From assembly GCF_021341785.1 (NCBI RefSeq), contig NZ_JAJTTF010000001.1:124001-188000 (forward strand): a stretch of DNA of 64,000 nt, read 5' to 3'. This DNA is from Microbacterium sp. Au-Mic1 (GTDB lineage Bacteria; Actinomycetota; Actinomycetes; Actinomycetales; Microbacteriaceae). The position numbers and the translations under genes were made by a program. Below, one piece after another: positions 16,442 through 28,176 of this stretch (its first letter is position 1; every line of letters starts with the position of its first letter). The notes beneath the pieces were generated by a model. That model was not told the origin of the DNA. It was given only the letters and a program-made list of their open reading frames with translations, and made no database searches.

Positions 16442-16485
16442 ATGATTAGTGTACTAATGATTAGGGTGATTGGTAACATCGTTAG
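16442..16485. promoter_or_regulatory. Shared operator/promoter between zinc-ribbon gene and OhrR-like regulator
   Basis: The perfect palindrome TTAGTGTACTAA (16446-16457) sits between the divergent genes, with ATGATTAG repeated directly at 16442-16449 and 16457-16464. On the minus strand TACACT (16448-16453) is a -10 7 nt before ATG 16440. On the plus strand TAACAT (16474-16479) is a -10 6 nt before GTG 16486, with its -35 over the palindrome. A repressor bound here would block both promoters. Confidence 0.65.
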
Positions 16486-16929
16486 GTGACCGATCCCAGC
16501 CCCGACGATCTGCTCCGCCTGGACAACCAGTTGTGCTTCGCCCTCGTGACGGCGGCGCGCAACGTGGTCGGCGTCTACCGTCCGATCCTCGAGCCGCTCG
16601 GCCTCACGCATCCCCAGTATCTGGCGATGCTGGCACTGTGGGAGCGGTCGCCGCGATCGCTCGGCGAGCTGGCGACGGCTTTGGCCATGGATCCGGCGAC
16701 GGCCTCGCCGCTCGTGAAGCGACTCGAGTCCGACGGGCTGATCGAGCGGCAGCGCAGCGCCGCCGACGAACGCCGCCTCGACATCGCCCTCACGCCGAAG
16801 GGAGCGGCACTCAGGGCACGGGCCCTGGACGTGCCTCGGCAGGTGATGGCGCGGCTCGGCATGACGGTGTCCGAGGTGGAGGTCGTGCGCGACGCCTTGA
16901 ACCGATTCGCCGGCGCCGTCGACCTCTGA
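16486..16929 (+). CDS. MarR family regulator, OhrR-like redox sensor
   Basis: 147-aa winged-helix repressor. The N-terminal LDNQLCFAL closely matches the reactive-cysteine segment of OhrR proteins, with Cys17 aligning to the peroxide-sensing cysteine of B. subtilis OhrR (Cys15). The MarR core follows: PQYLAMLALWE, LATALAMDPATASPLVKRLESDGLI (recognition helix) and DERRLDIALT (wing). In the family, oxidation of this cysteine by organic hydroperoxides releases DNA. Unusually, no ohr gene is adjacent; the divergent gene is a zinc-ribbon protein. The start GTG 16486 is 6 nt after TAACAT, so leaderless and overlapped by the operator, implying autorepression. Confidence 0.88.
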   Translation: MTDPSPDDLLRLDNQLCFALVTAARNVVGVYRPILEPLGLTHPQYLAMLALWERSPRSLGELATALAMDPATASPLVKRLESDGLIERQRSAADERRLDIALTPKGAALRARALDVPRQVMARLGMTVSEVEVVRDALNRFAGAVDL

Positions 16930-16998
16930 TGTGCTCGGCGTGAGGACTCCCGCGGCGATCGGCGGCTCACGATGATCGCCGCGGCCGGTGGCAGCGCA

Positions 16999-17004
16999 TA
17001 GGGT
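16999..17004 (+). promoter_or_regulatory. -10 element of DUF4129-MoxR operon
   Basis: TAGGGT with a 6-nt gap to ATG 17011; leaderless spacing. It heads the five-gene operon 17011-21098. Confidence 0.5.
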
Positions 17005-17010
17005 GAGGGA

Positions 17011-17718
17011 ATGGTCCGCGACGACCCGCTCGTTCGCACCCCGCCGCTTTCCGGAATGTTCGTGGGTGTGGTGCTTCTCGCCGCGCTGCTCATGGCCATC
17101 GCGTCCTTGCAGGGCGTTCCCCGGTTCGGTGACATCGCGTTCGAGCATCGGATCCCGGCGCCCACGCCCACGGCCGGCACGCAGACGCCCGGCGCCGGAG
17201 AGACAGGGCTTCTCGACAGCCCGATCCTGGGTGTCATCGTGGTCGTGATCGAGCTCGTCATCGCTCTCGGCTTCCTGCTGCTGCTCGGGTGGCTGTTCTG
17301 GCGTATGGCTCGCGCGCTCTGGATCGCCCGTCCGATGAGCCGCGAGGCAGGCAGCGCGGTCGAGGTCGGCGAGGCCTCGGCCACCGGGGAGGAAGCGGTG
17401 GACGCCGGGACGATCCGCACCGCGGCGGCGAGCGCACAGGAGGAGATCGACGCGCACCGCGACCCCGGCGACGCGATCGTCGCCGCATGGGTGCAGCTGG
17501 AGGAGGCGTCGGCGCGCGCCGGGCGCGCCCGCGTGCCCTCCGAGACCCCGGGGGAGTTCGCTCTGCGGATCCTGCGCCGGAGGCCGGGGCTGGACGGCGA
17601 GCTGGAGACGCTGCTCGGACTGTACGAATCCGTGCGCTTCGGCGGCGAGCGGGCCGACGAGGCCGCACGCGCGACCGCGCGCCGGTGCCTCGCGACCATC
17701 GAGGAGGCCTGGCGGTGA
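17011..17718 (+). CDS. DUF4129 domain membrane protein
   Basis: 235-aa protein with two transmembrane segments (about 15-37 and 72-100) and a C-terminal cytosolic DUF4129 domain (DAIVAAWVQLEEASARAG ... TPGEFALRIL ... LLGLYESVRFGGE). DUF4129 domains are often fused to, or adjacent to, transglutaminase-like proteins in MoxR/DUF58 loci; here no transglutaminase is present. First gene of an operon in which every junction overlaps by 4 bp. Function unknown; envelope-associated by context. Confidence 0.8.
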   Translation: MVRDDPLVRTPPLSGMFVGVVLLAALLMAIASLQGVPRFGDIAFEHRIPAPTPTAGTQTPGAGETGLLDSPILGVIVVVIELVIALGFLLLLGWLFWRMARALWIARPMSREAGSAVEVGEASATGEEAVDAGTIRTAAASAQEEIDAHRDPGDAIVAAWVQLEEASARAGRARVPSETPGEFALRILRRRPGLDGELETLLGLYESVRFGGERADEAARATARRCLATIEEAWR

Positions 17719-18212
17719 AGCGCTGGATCGTGCTGGTCGTGCTGTGGATCGTCGTCGGCGTTCCGGTCGTGCTGCTTCTCGGATTCCTCGGTGTCCCGCT
17801 CCCGTTCGGAATCGCCTGGATCCTCGCCTTCGCCGCAGCGCTGCTGATCGCTCAGCAGAGCTTCCTGGACGAGTCCGGTCCGTGGCCGCCGCCTCCTCCT
17901 GAGCAGTTCCAGCGCGGATCCGATGTCTCCCGTCTCGCGTGGGCCGTGGACGCGCGCACCGGGGTCGTGGGGATGGCCCTGCGCCGTCGGGTGAGCGCGC
18001 TCGCCGATCGGCGTCTCGGGGAGTACGGGCTGTCGGCGCACGCCGCGGACGCCGACGAGGTCGACGCGATCCTCGGACCCGGCGCGCACGCCGCGCTCGT
18101 GGCCGCCGAGATGCGCCGTCCCGATCTGGAGCGGCTCCTGCGCGCCCTGGAGGAACCGCCGGTCCGTCCGAACCGATCCCCGTCCGCCACCACGACCCCG
18201 GAGCGAGCATGA
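17715..18212 (+). CDS. Small membrane protein of the MoxR operon
   Basis: 165-aa protein with two N-terminal transmembrane helices (about 4-23 and 30-47), a proline-rich linker (PWPPPPPEQF) and a C-terminal cytosolic region with an Ala/Arg-rich helical stretch. No recognisable family. GTG 17715 overlaps the upstream stop (GTGA) and its own stop overlaps the moxR start (ATGA), so it belongs to the operon and is probably a partner of the neighbouring DUF4129 and DUF58 proteins. Confidence 0.7.
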   Translation: MKRWIVLVVLWIVVGVPVVLLLGFLGVPLPFGIAWILAFAAALLIAQQSFLDESGPWPPPPPEQFQRGSDVSRLAWAVDARTGVVGMALRRRVSALADRRLGEYGLSAHAADADEVDAILGPGAHAALVAAEMRRPDLERLLRALEEPPVRPNRSPSATTTPERA

Positions 18213-19207
18213 GCATCGATCACACGAGAGACGGCGACATCGCCGCCATCACCGACACGGCGGCGCGGGTCCTCGCGGGCGTGCGCACCGCCGTCGTCGG
18301 CATGGACGAGCCGCTGACACTCGCCCTGGCCACGATCCTCGCCGGTGGCCACGTGCTGTTCGAGGACGTCCCGGGCCTGGGCAAGACGCTCGCCGCGCGC
18401 AGCCTCGCGGCGGCGCTCGGGTTGGAGTTCCGCCGGTTGCAGTGCACGCCCGACATGCTCCCGGGCGATGTCACCGGATCCTTCGTCTATGCGCCCGACT
18501 CGGGGGAGTTCCGGTTCCGCCCCGGTCCGATCTTCACCGGCTTGCTGCTCGCGGACGAGATCAACCGAACCACCCCGAAGACCCAGTCCGCGATGCTGGA
18601 GGCGATGGCGGAGCGCCAGGTGACGGTCGAGGGACGGCGGTACGCCCTGCCCGAGCCGTTCCACGTGATCGCGACGTCCAACCCCATCGAGTACGAGGGC
18701 ACATACGCGCTGCCCGAAGCGCAACTGGACCGGTTCATGGTCCGGCTCGCCGTCGGGTATCCGGAGCCCGAGAACGAGGCCGGCATCGTCGAGCAGCGCA
18801 TCCGGCGGCAGCGGGAGCACACCGAAGTGGACCCCGTGATCGACACCGCGGAACTGCTCGCGCTTCAGGCGGCGGTCGAGCGGATCCATGTCGAGGACGA
18901 CCTGATCCGCTACGCCGTCCATCTCGCGCGGGGGACCCGCACCGCGCAGAACGTCGCGGTGGGGGCCTCGCCGCGCGGATCCCAGGCGCTGATCCTGCTC
19001 GCACGAGCCGTCGCGGCCATCGAGGGTCGCGGCTACGTGCGCCCCGACGACGTCAAGCGCATCGCGATCCCGGTGCTCGCGCACCGGCTGACCCTGACCC
19101 CTCAGGCCTGGGCGCAGGGCGTGGATCCGACCGGCGTCGTCGCCGGGGTCGTGAACGCGACGCCCGCACCTCCGACGGTGGCGGAGACCGGTGCGATCCG
19201 CACATGA
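18209..19207 (+). CDS. MoxR family AAA+ ATPase
   Basis: 332-aa AAA+ chaperone-like ATPase. Walker A is within FEDVPGLGKTLAARSLA (about 51-67), Walker B in LLLADEINRTTPKTQSAMLEAM, sensor 1 in HVIATSNPIEYEGTYALPEAQ, and sensor 2 / lid in the C-terminal GASPRGSQALILLARA. MoxR proteins usually act with DUF58 proteins and vWA-domain proteins to mature or remodel envelope enzyme complexes. It overlaps genes on both sides by 4 bp, immediately upstream of DUF58. Confidence 0.93.
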   Translation: MSIDHTRDGDIAAITDTAARVLAGVRTAVVGMDEPLTLALATILAGGHVLFEDVPGLGKTLAARSLAAALGLEFRRLQCTPDMLPGDVTGSFVYAPDSGEFRFRPGPIFTGLLLADEINRTTPKTQSAMLEAMAERQVTVEGRRYALPEPFHVIATSNPIEYEGTYALPEAQLDRFMVRLAVGYPEPENEAGIVEQRIRRQREHTEVDPVIDTAELLALQAAVERIHVEDDLIRYAVHLARGTRTAQNVAVGASPRGSQALILLARAVAAIEGRGYVRPDDVKRIAIPVLAHRLTLTPQAWAQGVDPTGVVAGVVNATPAPPTVAETGAIRT

Positions 19208-20511
19208 CCGAGACCCGCTCGACGCTGCGCGCGTGGTTGGACTGGCAGCGCACGCCTATCCTGGCGGCGGCGTTCGCCGGATCCGTGCTTCTCGCGGGCG
19301 CGGGCCTGGTGTTCGGCCGTCCCGATGTGATCGCGGCGGGTCTTCCGCTCGCGCTCGCCGCCGTCTGGGCGCTGTGGCGGCCCCCGGGCGCGTCTTCGGT
19401 GGAGATCGTGCTGCGCGTGGACGCTGCCGCAGACCGGGAGGCGGTCCAGGGTGGGATCGAGGTCGTCACGACGGCGGAATGGATCCAGCTCGCCGTCGAT
19501 CAGGGCGGCGAGCGCACGGGCGAGGTCGAGACGCCTCCGGGGGAGGCGGCGCGCACGCGCACCCGCACCCTGCATTCCGGTCCGTCCGAAGCGCTGGCCG
19601 TCTCGGCTCGCGCCCTGCACCATGACGGCGCCTGGGCCAGCGCGCCGACGCCGCGGTTCTCCGCGGTCTGGGCCGCGTCGCCGCGGACGAGACGCATCGC
19701 CGAGCTGCCGCTCTCGTCTCGGCTGATCGGTCTGCACGGAGCCCATGACGGGCGCCGCGGAGGCACAGGCGGGGACTTCCGCGACATCCATCCGTACGCG
19801 CCGGGCGATGAGCTGCGCCGTATCGACTGGCGGGCGACGGCGCGGGTGGCGCGGCGTCCCGGCGAGCTGCTGGTGCGACGCACGAACGCGCTGAGCGACA
19901 GCGCTGTCGTCATCGCACTGGACACCGCGGATGACCTGGGGGCCGTGGTCGCCACCTGGGGCAGCGGCGCGACCGCGCACAGCGGACCCACGTCGATGGA
20001 CCTCGGCCGGGAGGCCGCGCTGTCGGTCGCGGCAGCGGCGATCGGGGCGGGTGACCGCGTCGCGTTCCATGCCCTGTCACCCGGCGGCCGCTCCCTGCGC
20101 AGCGGTTCCGGAGCCCGGCACCTGGAGCGGCTGCGCGGCGTGATCGCGGGCACCGGCGCGGACGGCGACGGCACGCGGTACCGGCGCACGCCGCCGGTGC
20201 CGCCGGGGTCGATCGTGTTCGTGCTGTCGACGTTCTTCGACGGGGCAGCGGCGGATCTGGCGCTGCGCTGGAGCGCGGGGGGACAGGCCGTCGTGGCGAT
20301 CGACGTGCTGCCGGCACCGCGGACGCAGCGGCTGACCCCGGCGCAGAACCTCGCCATGCGCACGCTGCTGCTCGAGCGCGCCGGCGTGCTCGACGACCTC
20401 CGCGGTGCCGGGGTCGAGGTGGTCTCCTGGGACGCGGACGATCCGATGGCGGCGCTGCGGATCGCGGCTCGCACCGGGCGGCGCGATCGCGGCCGAGGAG
20501 CGCGACGATGA
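19204..20511 (+). CDS. DUF58 domain protein
   Basis: 435-aa protein with two N-terminal transmembrane segments (about 17-55), a beta-rich middle part and the DUF58 core GGDFRDIHPYAPGDELRRID followed by WRATAR, which precedes a vWA-like fold (SAVVIALDTADD ... VFVLSTFFDGAAADLALRW). DUF58 proteins are the typical partners of MoxR ATPases. Translationally coupled to moxR (ATGA). Precise role unknown. Confidence 0.9.
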   Translation: MTETRSTLRAWLDWQRTPILAAAFAGSVLLAGAGLVFGRPDVIAAGLPLALAAVWALWRPPGASSVEIVLRVDAAADREAVQGGIEVVTTAEWIQLAVDQGGERTGEVETPPGEAARTRTRTLHSGPSEALAVSARALHHDGAWASAPTPRFSAVWAASPRTRRIAELPLSSRLIGLHGAHDGRRGGTGGDFRDIHPYAPGDELRRIDWRATARVARRPGELLVRRTNALSDSAVVIALDTADDLGAVVATWGSGATAHSGPTSMDLGREAALSVAAAAIGAGDRVAFHALSPGGRSLRSGSGARHLERLRGVIAGTGADGDGTRYRRTPPVPPGSIVFVLSTFFDGAAADLALRWSAGGQAVVAIDVLPAPRTQRLTPAQNLAMRTLLLERAGVLDDLRGAGVEVVSWDADDPMAALRIAARTGRRDRGRGARR

Positions 20512-21098
20512 GGGGGCCGCACGAGCTGATCGCACCGGGTTCCCTCCCTGCCCCGGTGCTGCGGATCGGCGCCGCGGTGATCATCGTCGGGGGCGTCCTG
20601 CTGCTGAACCCGTATCCGCTGTGGTGGTGGGTCGCCGGAGGTGCGTCGCTCGTGTCCGTGCTGGCCCCGCGATCGATGGGGTCGTGGATCGGCATCGCCT
20701 GCATGGCGGTGGGCATGGTCCTGACCGAGCCGTCGGCGGCGCGCACGGCGCTGGCGATCCTGCTGATCCACGCGGCGCACGTCCTCGCCGCCTGGGCATG
20801 GGCCGTGCCGTGGCGCTCCCGCATCCGGCCTGCCGTGCTGCTGCCCGGCGTGCGCCGTCTGCTTCTGATCCAGGCGATCGCGCAGTCGGTCGCGGCGCTC
20901 ATGCTGCTCGCCGTGCCACCGCTGCACGGACCGGGATTCGCGTGGCTGGCGCCGCTCGGGGCCGCTGTCCTCACCGGAGTGAGCGCCGCCGTCCTGCGGG
21001 TGTCATGGGGACCGGGGCCCGCGTCGAGGAGGCCGTCCGGCTCTCCGCCGGGAGGCGCTGAGGGGCCCGCCGGATCCAATGTCGGTGGCCGCTCCTAG
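20508..21098 (+). CDS. Hydrophobic membrane protein, last gene of MoxR operon
   Basis: 196-aa protein with about six hydrophobic segments and a Gly/Pro/Ser-rich C-terminal tail. No family recognised. ATG 20508 overlaps the DUF58 stop by 4 bp. Its TAG stop at 21096-21098 forms the first three bases of TAGACT, the -10 of uvrA, so this ORF and the uvrA promoter share sequence. Confidence 0.7.
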   Translation: MRGPHELIAPGSLPAPVLRIGAAVIIVGGVLLLNPYPLWWWVAGGASLVSVLAPRSMGSWIGIACMAVGMVLTEPSAARTALAILLIHAAHVLAAWAWAVPWRSRIRPAVLLPGVRRLLLIQAIAQSVAALMLLAVPPLHGPGFAWLAPLGAAVLTGVSAAVLRVSWGPGPASRRPSGSPPGGAEGPAGSNVGGRS

Positions 21099-21101
21099 AC
21101 T
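21096..21101 (+). promoter_or_regulatory. -10 element of uvrA overlapping upstream stop codon
   Basis: TAGACT with a 6-nt gap (TGACGG) to GTG 21108; leaderless arrangement. The TAG is also the stop codon of the preceding gene. Confidence 0.55.
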
Positions 21102-21107
21102 TGACGG

Positions 21108-24025
<2,918 letters not shown>

Positions 24026-24026
<1 letters not shown>

Positions 24027-26017
24027 TGGCCGAGGAACTCCCGTACAAGCCGCGGCAGGGGGAGATCCCCACCGACCCCGGGGTGTACCGGTTCCGCGAT
24101 GCGCAGGGCCGGGTGCTCTACGTCGGGAAGGCGAAGAACCTGCGTCAGCGGCTGTCGAACTACTTCGCGCCGCTGCGCACCCTGCATGAGCGCACCCGGC
24201 GCATGGTCACCACGGCCGCGTCGGTGGAGTGGACGGTGGTGCCGACCGACGTCGACTCGCTGCAGCTCGAGTACATGTGGATCAAGGAGTTCGATCCGCC
24301 GTTCAACGTGCGCTACAAGGACGACAAGTCCTACCCGTTCATGGCGATCACCCTCGCAGACGAGGCCCCGAGGGTCATCGTGACGCGCAACCGGCGGATC
24401 CCCGGGGCGAAGTACTTCGGCCCGTATCCGAAGGTCTGGACCGTCCACGACACCATCGACCAGATGATCAAGGTCTTCCCGATCCGAACCTGCAGCGATG
24501 CGAGCTACCGCAAGGCGATGGCGACCGGCCGGCCGTGCTTTCCGGGCCAGATCGGCAAGTGCGGCGGCCCCTGTTCGATGACGGTCACGATCGCCGAGCA
24601 CCGCGCGATGGTCGATGACTTCATCGCCTTCATGGAGGGCGGAGACGAGCGGTTCACCCGCGACCTGACCCGGCGCATGCATGAGGCGTCGGCGGCGATG
24701 GACTACGAGAACGCCGCGAAGCACCGTGACCGGCTCGCCTCGATCGACGCGGTGCTGGGCCGCAGCGCCCTGGTGCTGCCGCAGGACGAGGACGCCGATC
24801 TGTTCGGCATCGCGGAGGACGAGCTGTCGGCGGCCATCCAGCACTTCGTGATCCGCGGCGGCCGCGTGCGCGGTGTGCGTGCATCGACGCTCGACAAGGA
24901 GATCGACATCTCCGGCGCCGAGCTCGTGGATCAGATCCTGCAGCGGGTGTACGGCGAGGCGAGCGGTGAGCAGGTTCCGCGACGCGTGCTGGTGCCGTCG
25001 CTGCCGGACGACACCGCCGAGCTCGAGGAGTGGCTGCGGGATCGCCGCGGCAGGAAGGTGGAGATCGCGGTGGTGCAGCGCGGTCAGCGGGCGGAGCTCA
25101 TGCGCAACGCCACCCTCAATGCGCAGCAGGCTCTCATCCGTCACAAGACCCGGCGCTCCAGCGACTACACGACGCGCACACAGGCCCTCACCGACCTGCA
25201 GGACGCACTCGGCCTCGATGAGGCGCCGCTGCGGATCGAGTGCTACGACATCTCCCACCTGGGCGGCACGAACGTGGTGGCCTCGATGGTGGTCTTCGAG
25301 GACGGGCTTCCCCGCAAGGATCAGTACCGCTCGTTCAACATCGCCGAGACCACCGACGACACCGATTCGATGTACCAGGTGCTCACCCGCCGCCTCGCGC
25401 ACATCGACGCACCCGAGGAGCCCGCGGACGCGCCGACGCTCGACGCGGACGGCGATGAACTCGTCGTCACGGAGCGCCGCAGGCCCCGCTTCGCCTACCC
25501 GCCGCAACTGCTCATCGTCGACGGTGGCAAGCCGCAGGTCGAGGCGGCCGCGCGTGCGCTCCGCGACGCCGGCCGCAGCGACATCGGCCTGTGCGGCATC
25601 GCCAAGCGGCTCGAGGAGCTGTGGCTCCCGGGGGAGGACTACCCGGTGATCCTGCCCCGCACCAGCGAGGCTCTCTACCTGGTGCAGCGTCTGCGCGACG
25701 AGGCTCACCGCTTCGCGATCACCCATCAGCGCAAACGGCGCCGGCGTGACATCACGTCGATCCTGGGCGAGGTCCCCGGGCTGGGAGCCGCGCGGATCAA
25801 GTCGCTGCTACGGCACTTCGGATCCGTCGCCGCGCTTCGGCGTGCGGCAGCCGAGGAGATCCAGGAGGTGCAGGGCATCGGCCCGGCCCTCGCCGAGGCG
25901 ATCCGGGTGCACCTGGCGGGAACCTCGACCACATCCGGATCCGAGAACAGGCGGGAATCCGTGGTCGCCGGCGGCGGATCCGATTCCGATGCCTCGGAGA
26001 CTCCGCCTTCTGGCTAG
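24026..26017 (+). CDS. uvrC: Excinuclease ABC subunit C
   Basis: 663-aa dual-incision nuclease. The N-terminal GIY-YIG domain ([20 protein letters not shown]) makes the 3' cut; a UVR motif around 210 binds UvrB; the RNase H-like domain ([20 protein letters not shown]) makes the 5' cut; and tandem HhH motifs ([10 protein letters not shown] is here [20 protein letters not shown]) bind DNA at the C-terminus. ATG 24026 overlaps the uvrA stop in TGATG; a TTG one codon upstream is the alternative. Its TAG stop is embedded in the rapZ -10. Confidence 0.98.
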
Positions 26018-26020
26018 GCT
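26015..26020 (+). promoter_or_regulatory. -10 element of rapZ overlapping uvrC stop codon
   Basis: TAGGCT, whose TAG is the uvrC stop. It predicts a short ~18-nt leader carrying GGAGG (26034-26038) before ATG 26045, so this transcript has a ribosome-binding site, unlike many others here. Confidence 0.45.
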
Positions 26021-26044
26021 GGATCCGAGCGAGGAGGAGAGCAC

Positions 26045-26914
26045 ATGAGCGCCGACCAGGGTGAGTTCCTGATCGTCACCGGAATGTCGGGCGCCGGGCG
26101 CTCGACAGTCGCGAATGCGCTCGAGGACCTCGGCTGGTACGTGGTCGACAACCTCCCGCCCCAGATGCTCCGTCCGCTGCTGGATCTCGCCAACCTCGGC
26201 GGAGCGGCTCTGCCCAAGGTGGCCGCGGTCGTGGATGTGCGCGGGCGTGATCTCTTCGACGGCTTCCCCGGAGTGGCCCGCGCGCTGCGCGAGCACGGAT
26301 CCGTGCAGGTGGTGTTCCTGGATGCGGCCGACGACGTGCTGGTGCGCCGTTTCGAGTCGGTCCGACGTCCGCACCCGCTGCAGGCCGACGGGACGCTCCT
26401 CGACGGCATCCGCACGGAGCGGACCAGGGTCGCGCCTCTGCGCGAAGCCGCCGACATCATCATCGACACCTCGAGCCTGAACGTCCATCAGCTGGCCACC
26501 AAGGTCAACGAGGTGTTCGCGGAGGAGGGTGCCGCGCGCCACAAGCTGACCGTCATGAGCTTCGGGTTCAAGTACGGTCTGCCCTCGGACGCGGACCTGG
26601 TCGCCGACATGCGGTTCCTGCCCAACCCGTTCTGGATCGATGAGCTGCGCGGCTCGACGGGCCTGGACTCCGAGGTGCGCGACTACGTGCTCACCCGCGA
26701 CGGCGCGCAGGAGTTCCTGGACGCTTACACGGCCGCACTGCGCCCCGTGCTGGAGGGATACCAGCGCGAGAACAAGAGCCACTCGATGGTCGCCATCGGC
26801 TGCACGGGCGGCAAGCACCGTTCGGTCGCGATGGTCGAGGAGCTCGCCGCACGCCTGGGGCAGATCCCGGGAGTCGCGGTGACCGTTCGTCACCGCGACC
26901 TCGGGCGAGAGTGA
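26045..26914 (+). CDS. rapZ: RapZ family nucleotide-binding protein (RNase adapter)
   Basis: 289-aa P-loop protein. Walker A variant GMSGAGRST is at about 13-21, the DNLPP loop follows, and the C-terminal domain has the conserved FGFKYG, RFLPNPFW and IGCTGGKHRSV segments that form the ligand-binding part of RapZ. In E. coli RapZ directs RNase E to the small RNA GlmZ; in actinobacteria that target does not exist and the role is unclear. Sits between uvrC and whiA, the usual actinobacterial neighbours. Confidence 0.95.
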   Translation: MSADQGEFLIVTGMSGAGRSTVANALEDLGWYVVDNLPPQMLRPLLDLANLGGAALPKVAAVVDVRGRDLFDGFPGVARALREHGSVQVVFLDAADDVLVRRFESVRRPHPLQADGTLLDGIRTERTRVAPLREAADIIIDTSSLNVHQLATKVNEVFAEEGAARHKLTVMSFGFKYGLPSDADLVADMRFLPNPFWIDELRGSTGLDSEVRDYVLTRDGAQEFLDAYTAALRPVLEGYQRENKSHSMVAIGCTGGKHRSVAMVEELAARLGQIPGVAVTVRHRDLGRE

Positions 26915-26949
26915 GGCCGGCCCGGCCGGTGGTGAGCGCCGCGGCCGGG

Positions 26950-26955
26950 TAAGCT
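26950..26955 (+). promoter_or_regulatory. -10 element of whiA
   Basis: TAAGCT, predicting a leader of about 39 nt that carries GAAGGAGA 7-14 nt upstream of GTG 27001. Confidence 0.45.
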
Positions 26956-27000
26956 GATCCCTTGTGCCGAGATCCGGCGCCGCCCGTGAGAAGGAGACCC

Positions 27001-27978
27001 GTGGCACTCACCACCGACGTCAAGGCCGAGCTCGTCAGCATCCGGAACGCACCCCCCTCGGTGCGCGTCGCGGAGGTGACGGCCGTGCTGAGGTTCGCCG
27101 GCGGGCTGCACCAGATCGCCAACCGCATCGCGGTCGAGGCGGAGGTGGACGCGGAGCTGCTCGCACGGCGCGTCGCGCGTGACCTCGCCGAGCTGTTCGG
27201 CGTCCGTCCCGAGATCGCCCCGATCCAGGGCGCTTCCAGCCACGACGGCGCCAAGTACGCCGTGCGGGTGATCGCCGCGGGCGAGACCCTCGCCCGTCAG
27301 ACGGGTCTGCTCGACCAGCGCCGCCGTCCCGTGCGCGGCCTCCCTAACCGTCTCACCACCGGATCGCGCGAAGAGCTCGCCGGCCTTTGGCGCGGAGCCT
27401 TCCTCGCCGCCGGATCGCTCAGCGAGCCCGGCCGTTCCGCGGTGCTCGAGGTGGCGTGCCCCTCGTCCGAGGCCGCCATGGCGCTCGTGGGCGCCGCACA
27501 CCGGATCGGTATCGCCGCCAAGGCGCGCGAGGTGCGCGGGATGCCGCGCGTGGTGATCCGCGAGCCCGAGGGCATCCGTGCCGTGCTCGCCCTGATGGGT
27601 GCATCCAAGACCGCCGCCGCGTGGGAGGAGATGCGACAGCGTCGCGAGGTGCGCGCCGGCGTCAACCGCCTGGTGAACTTCGACGACGCGAACCTGCGCC
27701 GTTCCGCGCAGGCCGCGGTCGCCGCCTGCGCCCGCGTCGAGCGCGCACTCGAGATCCTCGGCGAGGACGTCCCGGAGCACCTCCGCACGGCCGGCGCGCT
27801 GCGCCTCGCCCACCGCGACGCCAGCCTCGACGAGCTCGGCCATCACGCCGATCCGCCCCTGACCAAGGACGCCGTCGCCGGCCGGATCCGTCGCCTTCTC
27901 GCGATGGCCGACAAGCGCGCGCAGACCGACGGGATCCCCGGCACCGAGGCCGCCGTGCCCGCCGGTCTCGACGTCTGA
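27001..27978 (+). CDS. whiA: DNA-binding protein WhiA
   Basis: 325-aa transcription factor. The N-terminal two-thirds has the degenerate LAGLIDADG homing-endonuclease fold ([27 protein letters not shown] and [16 protein letters not shown]), and the C-terminal helix-turn-helix includes [26 protein letters not shown]. WhiA with WhiB controls sporulation septation in Streptomyces and is conserved across Gram-positives, including non-sporulating ones. GTG 27001 is supported by a good SD; the frame stays open to 26962. The gene usually found just upstream, yvcK, is absent. Confidence 0.97.
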   Translation: MALTTDVKAELVSIRNAPPSVRVAEVTAVLRFAGGLHQIANRIAVEAEVDAELLARRVARDLAELFGVRPEIAPIQGASSHDGAKYAVRVIAAGETLARQTGLLDQRRRPVRGLPNRLTTGSREELAGLWRGAFLAAGSLSEPGRSAVLEVACPSSEAAMALVGAAHRIGIAAKAREVRGMPRVVIREPEGIRAVLALMGASKTAAAWEEMRQRREVRAGVNRLVNFDDANLRRSAQAAVAACARVERALEILGEDVPEHLRTAGALRLAHRDASLDELGHHADPPLTKDAVAGRIRRLLAMADKRAQTDGIPGTEAAVPAGLDV

Positions 27979-27998
27979 GGCGCGCCAGCGGGGGCCCG

Positions 27999-28029
27999 CG
28001 TTCCGGTCTGCGGAAACACGCCCGGAACG
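27999..28029 (+). terminator. Possible whiA terminator
   Basis: 8-bp inverted repeat (27999-28006 with 28022-28029) with a 15-nt loop, 20 bp after the whiA stop. The long loop makes it weak. Confidence 0.35.
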
Positions 28030-28086
28030 GCCCTCGCGATGGCGTCACATCCGGAAGGATCCGGACATTCCGCGCGTTGCCGTCAT

Positions 28087-28092
28087 TAGGAT
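28087..28092 (+). promoter_or_regulatory. -10 element of sodA
   Basis: TAGGAT about 85 nt upstream of the sodA ATG; no strong -35. It predicts a leader of ~78 nt with no obvious structure. Confidence 0.4.
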
Positions 28093-28176
28093 GAAAGACG
28101 TCCGCCCCGTGCGCACCACCGCGCTTCGGGGGACCGGCAAGCGCCGCGAGCGCGGCGCGGATTGGATGACATCGAC

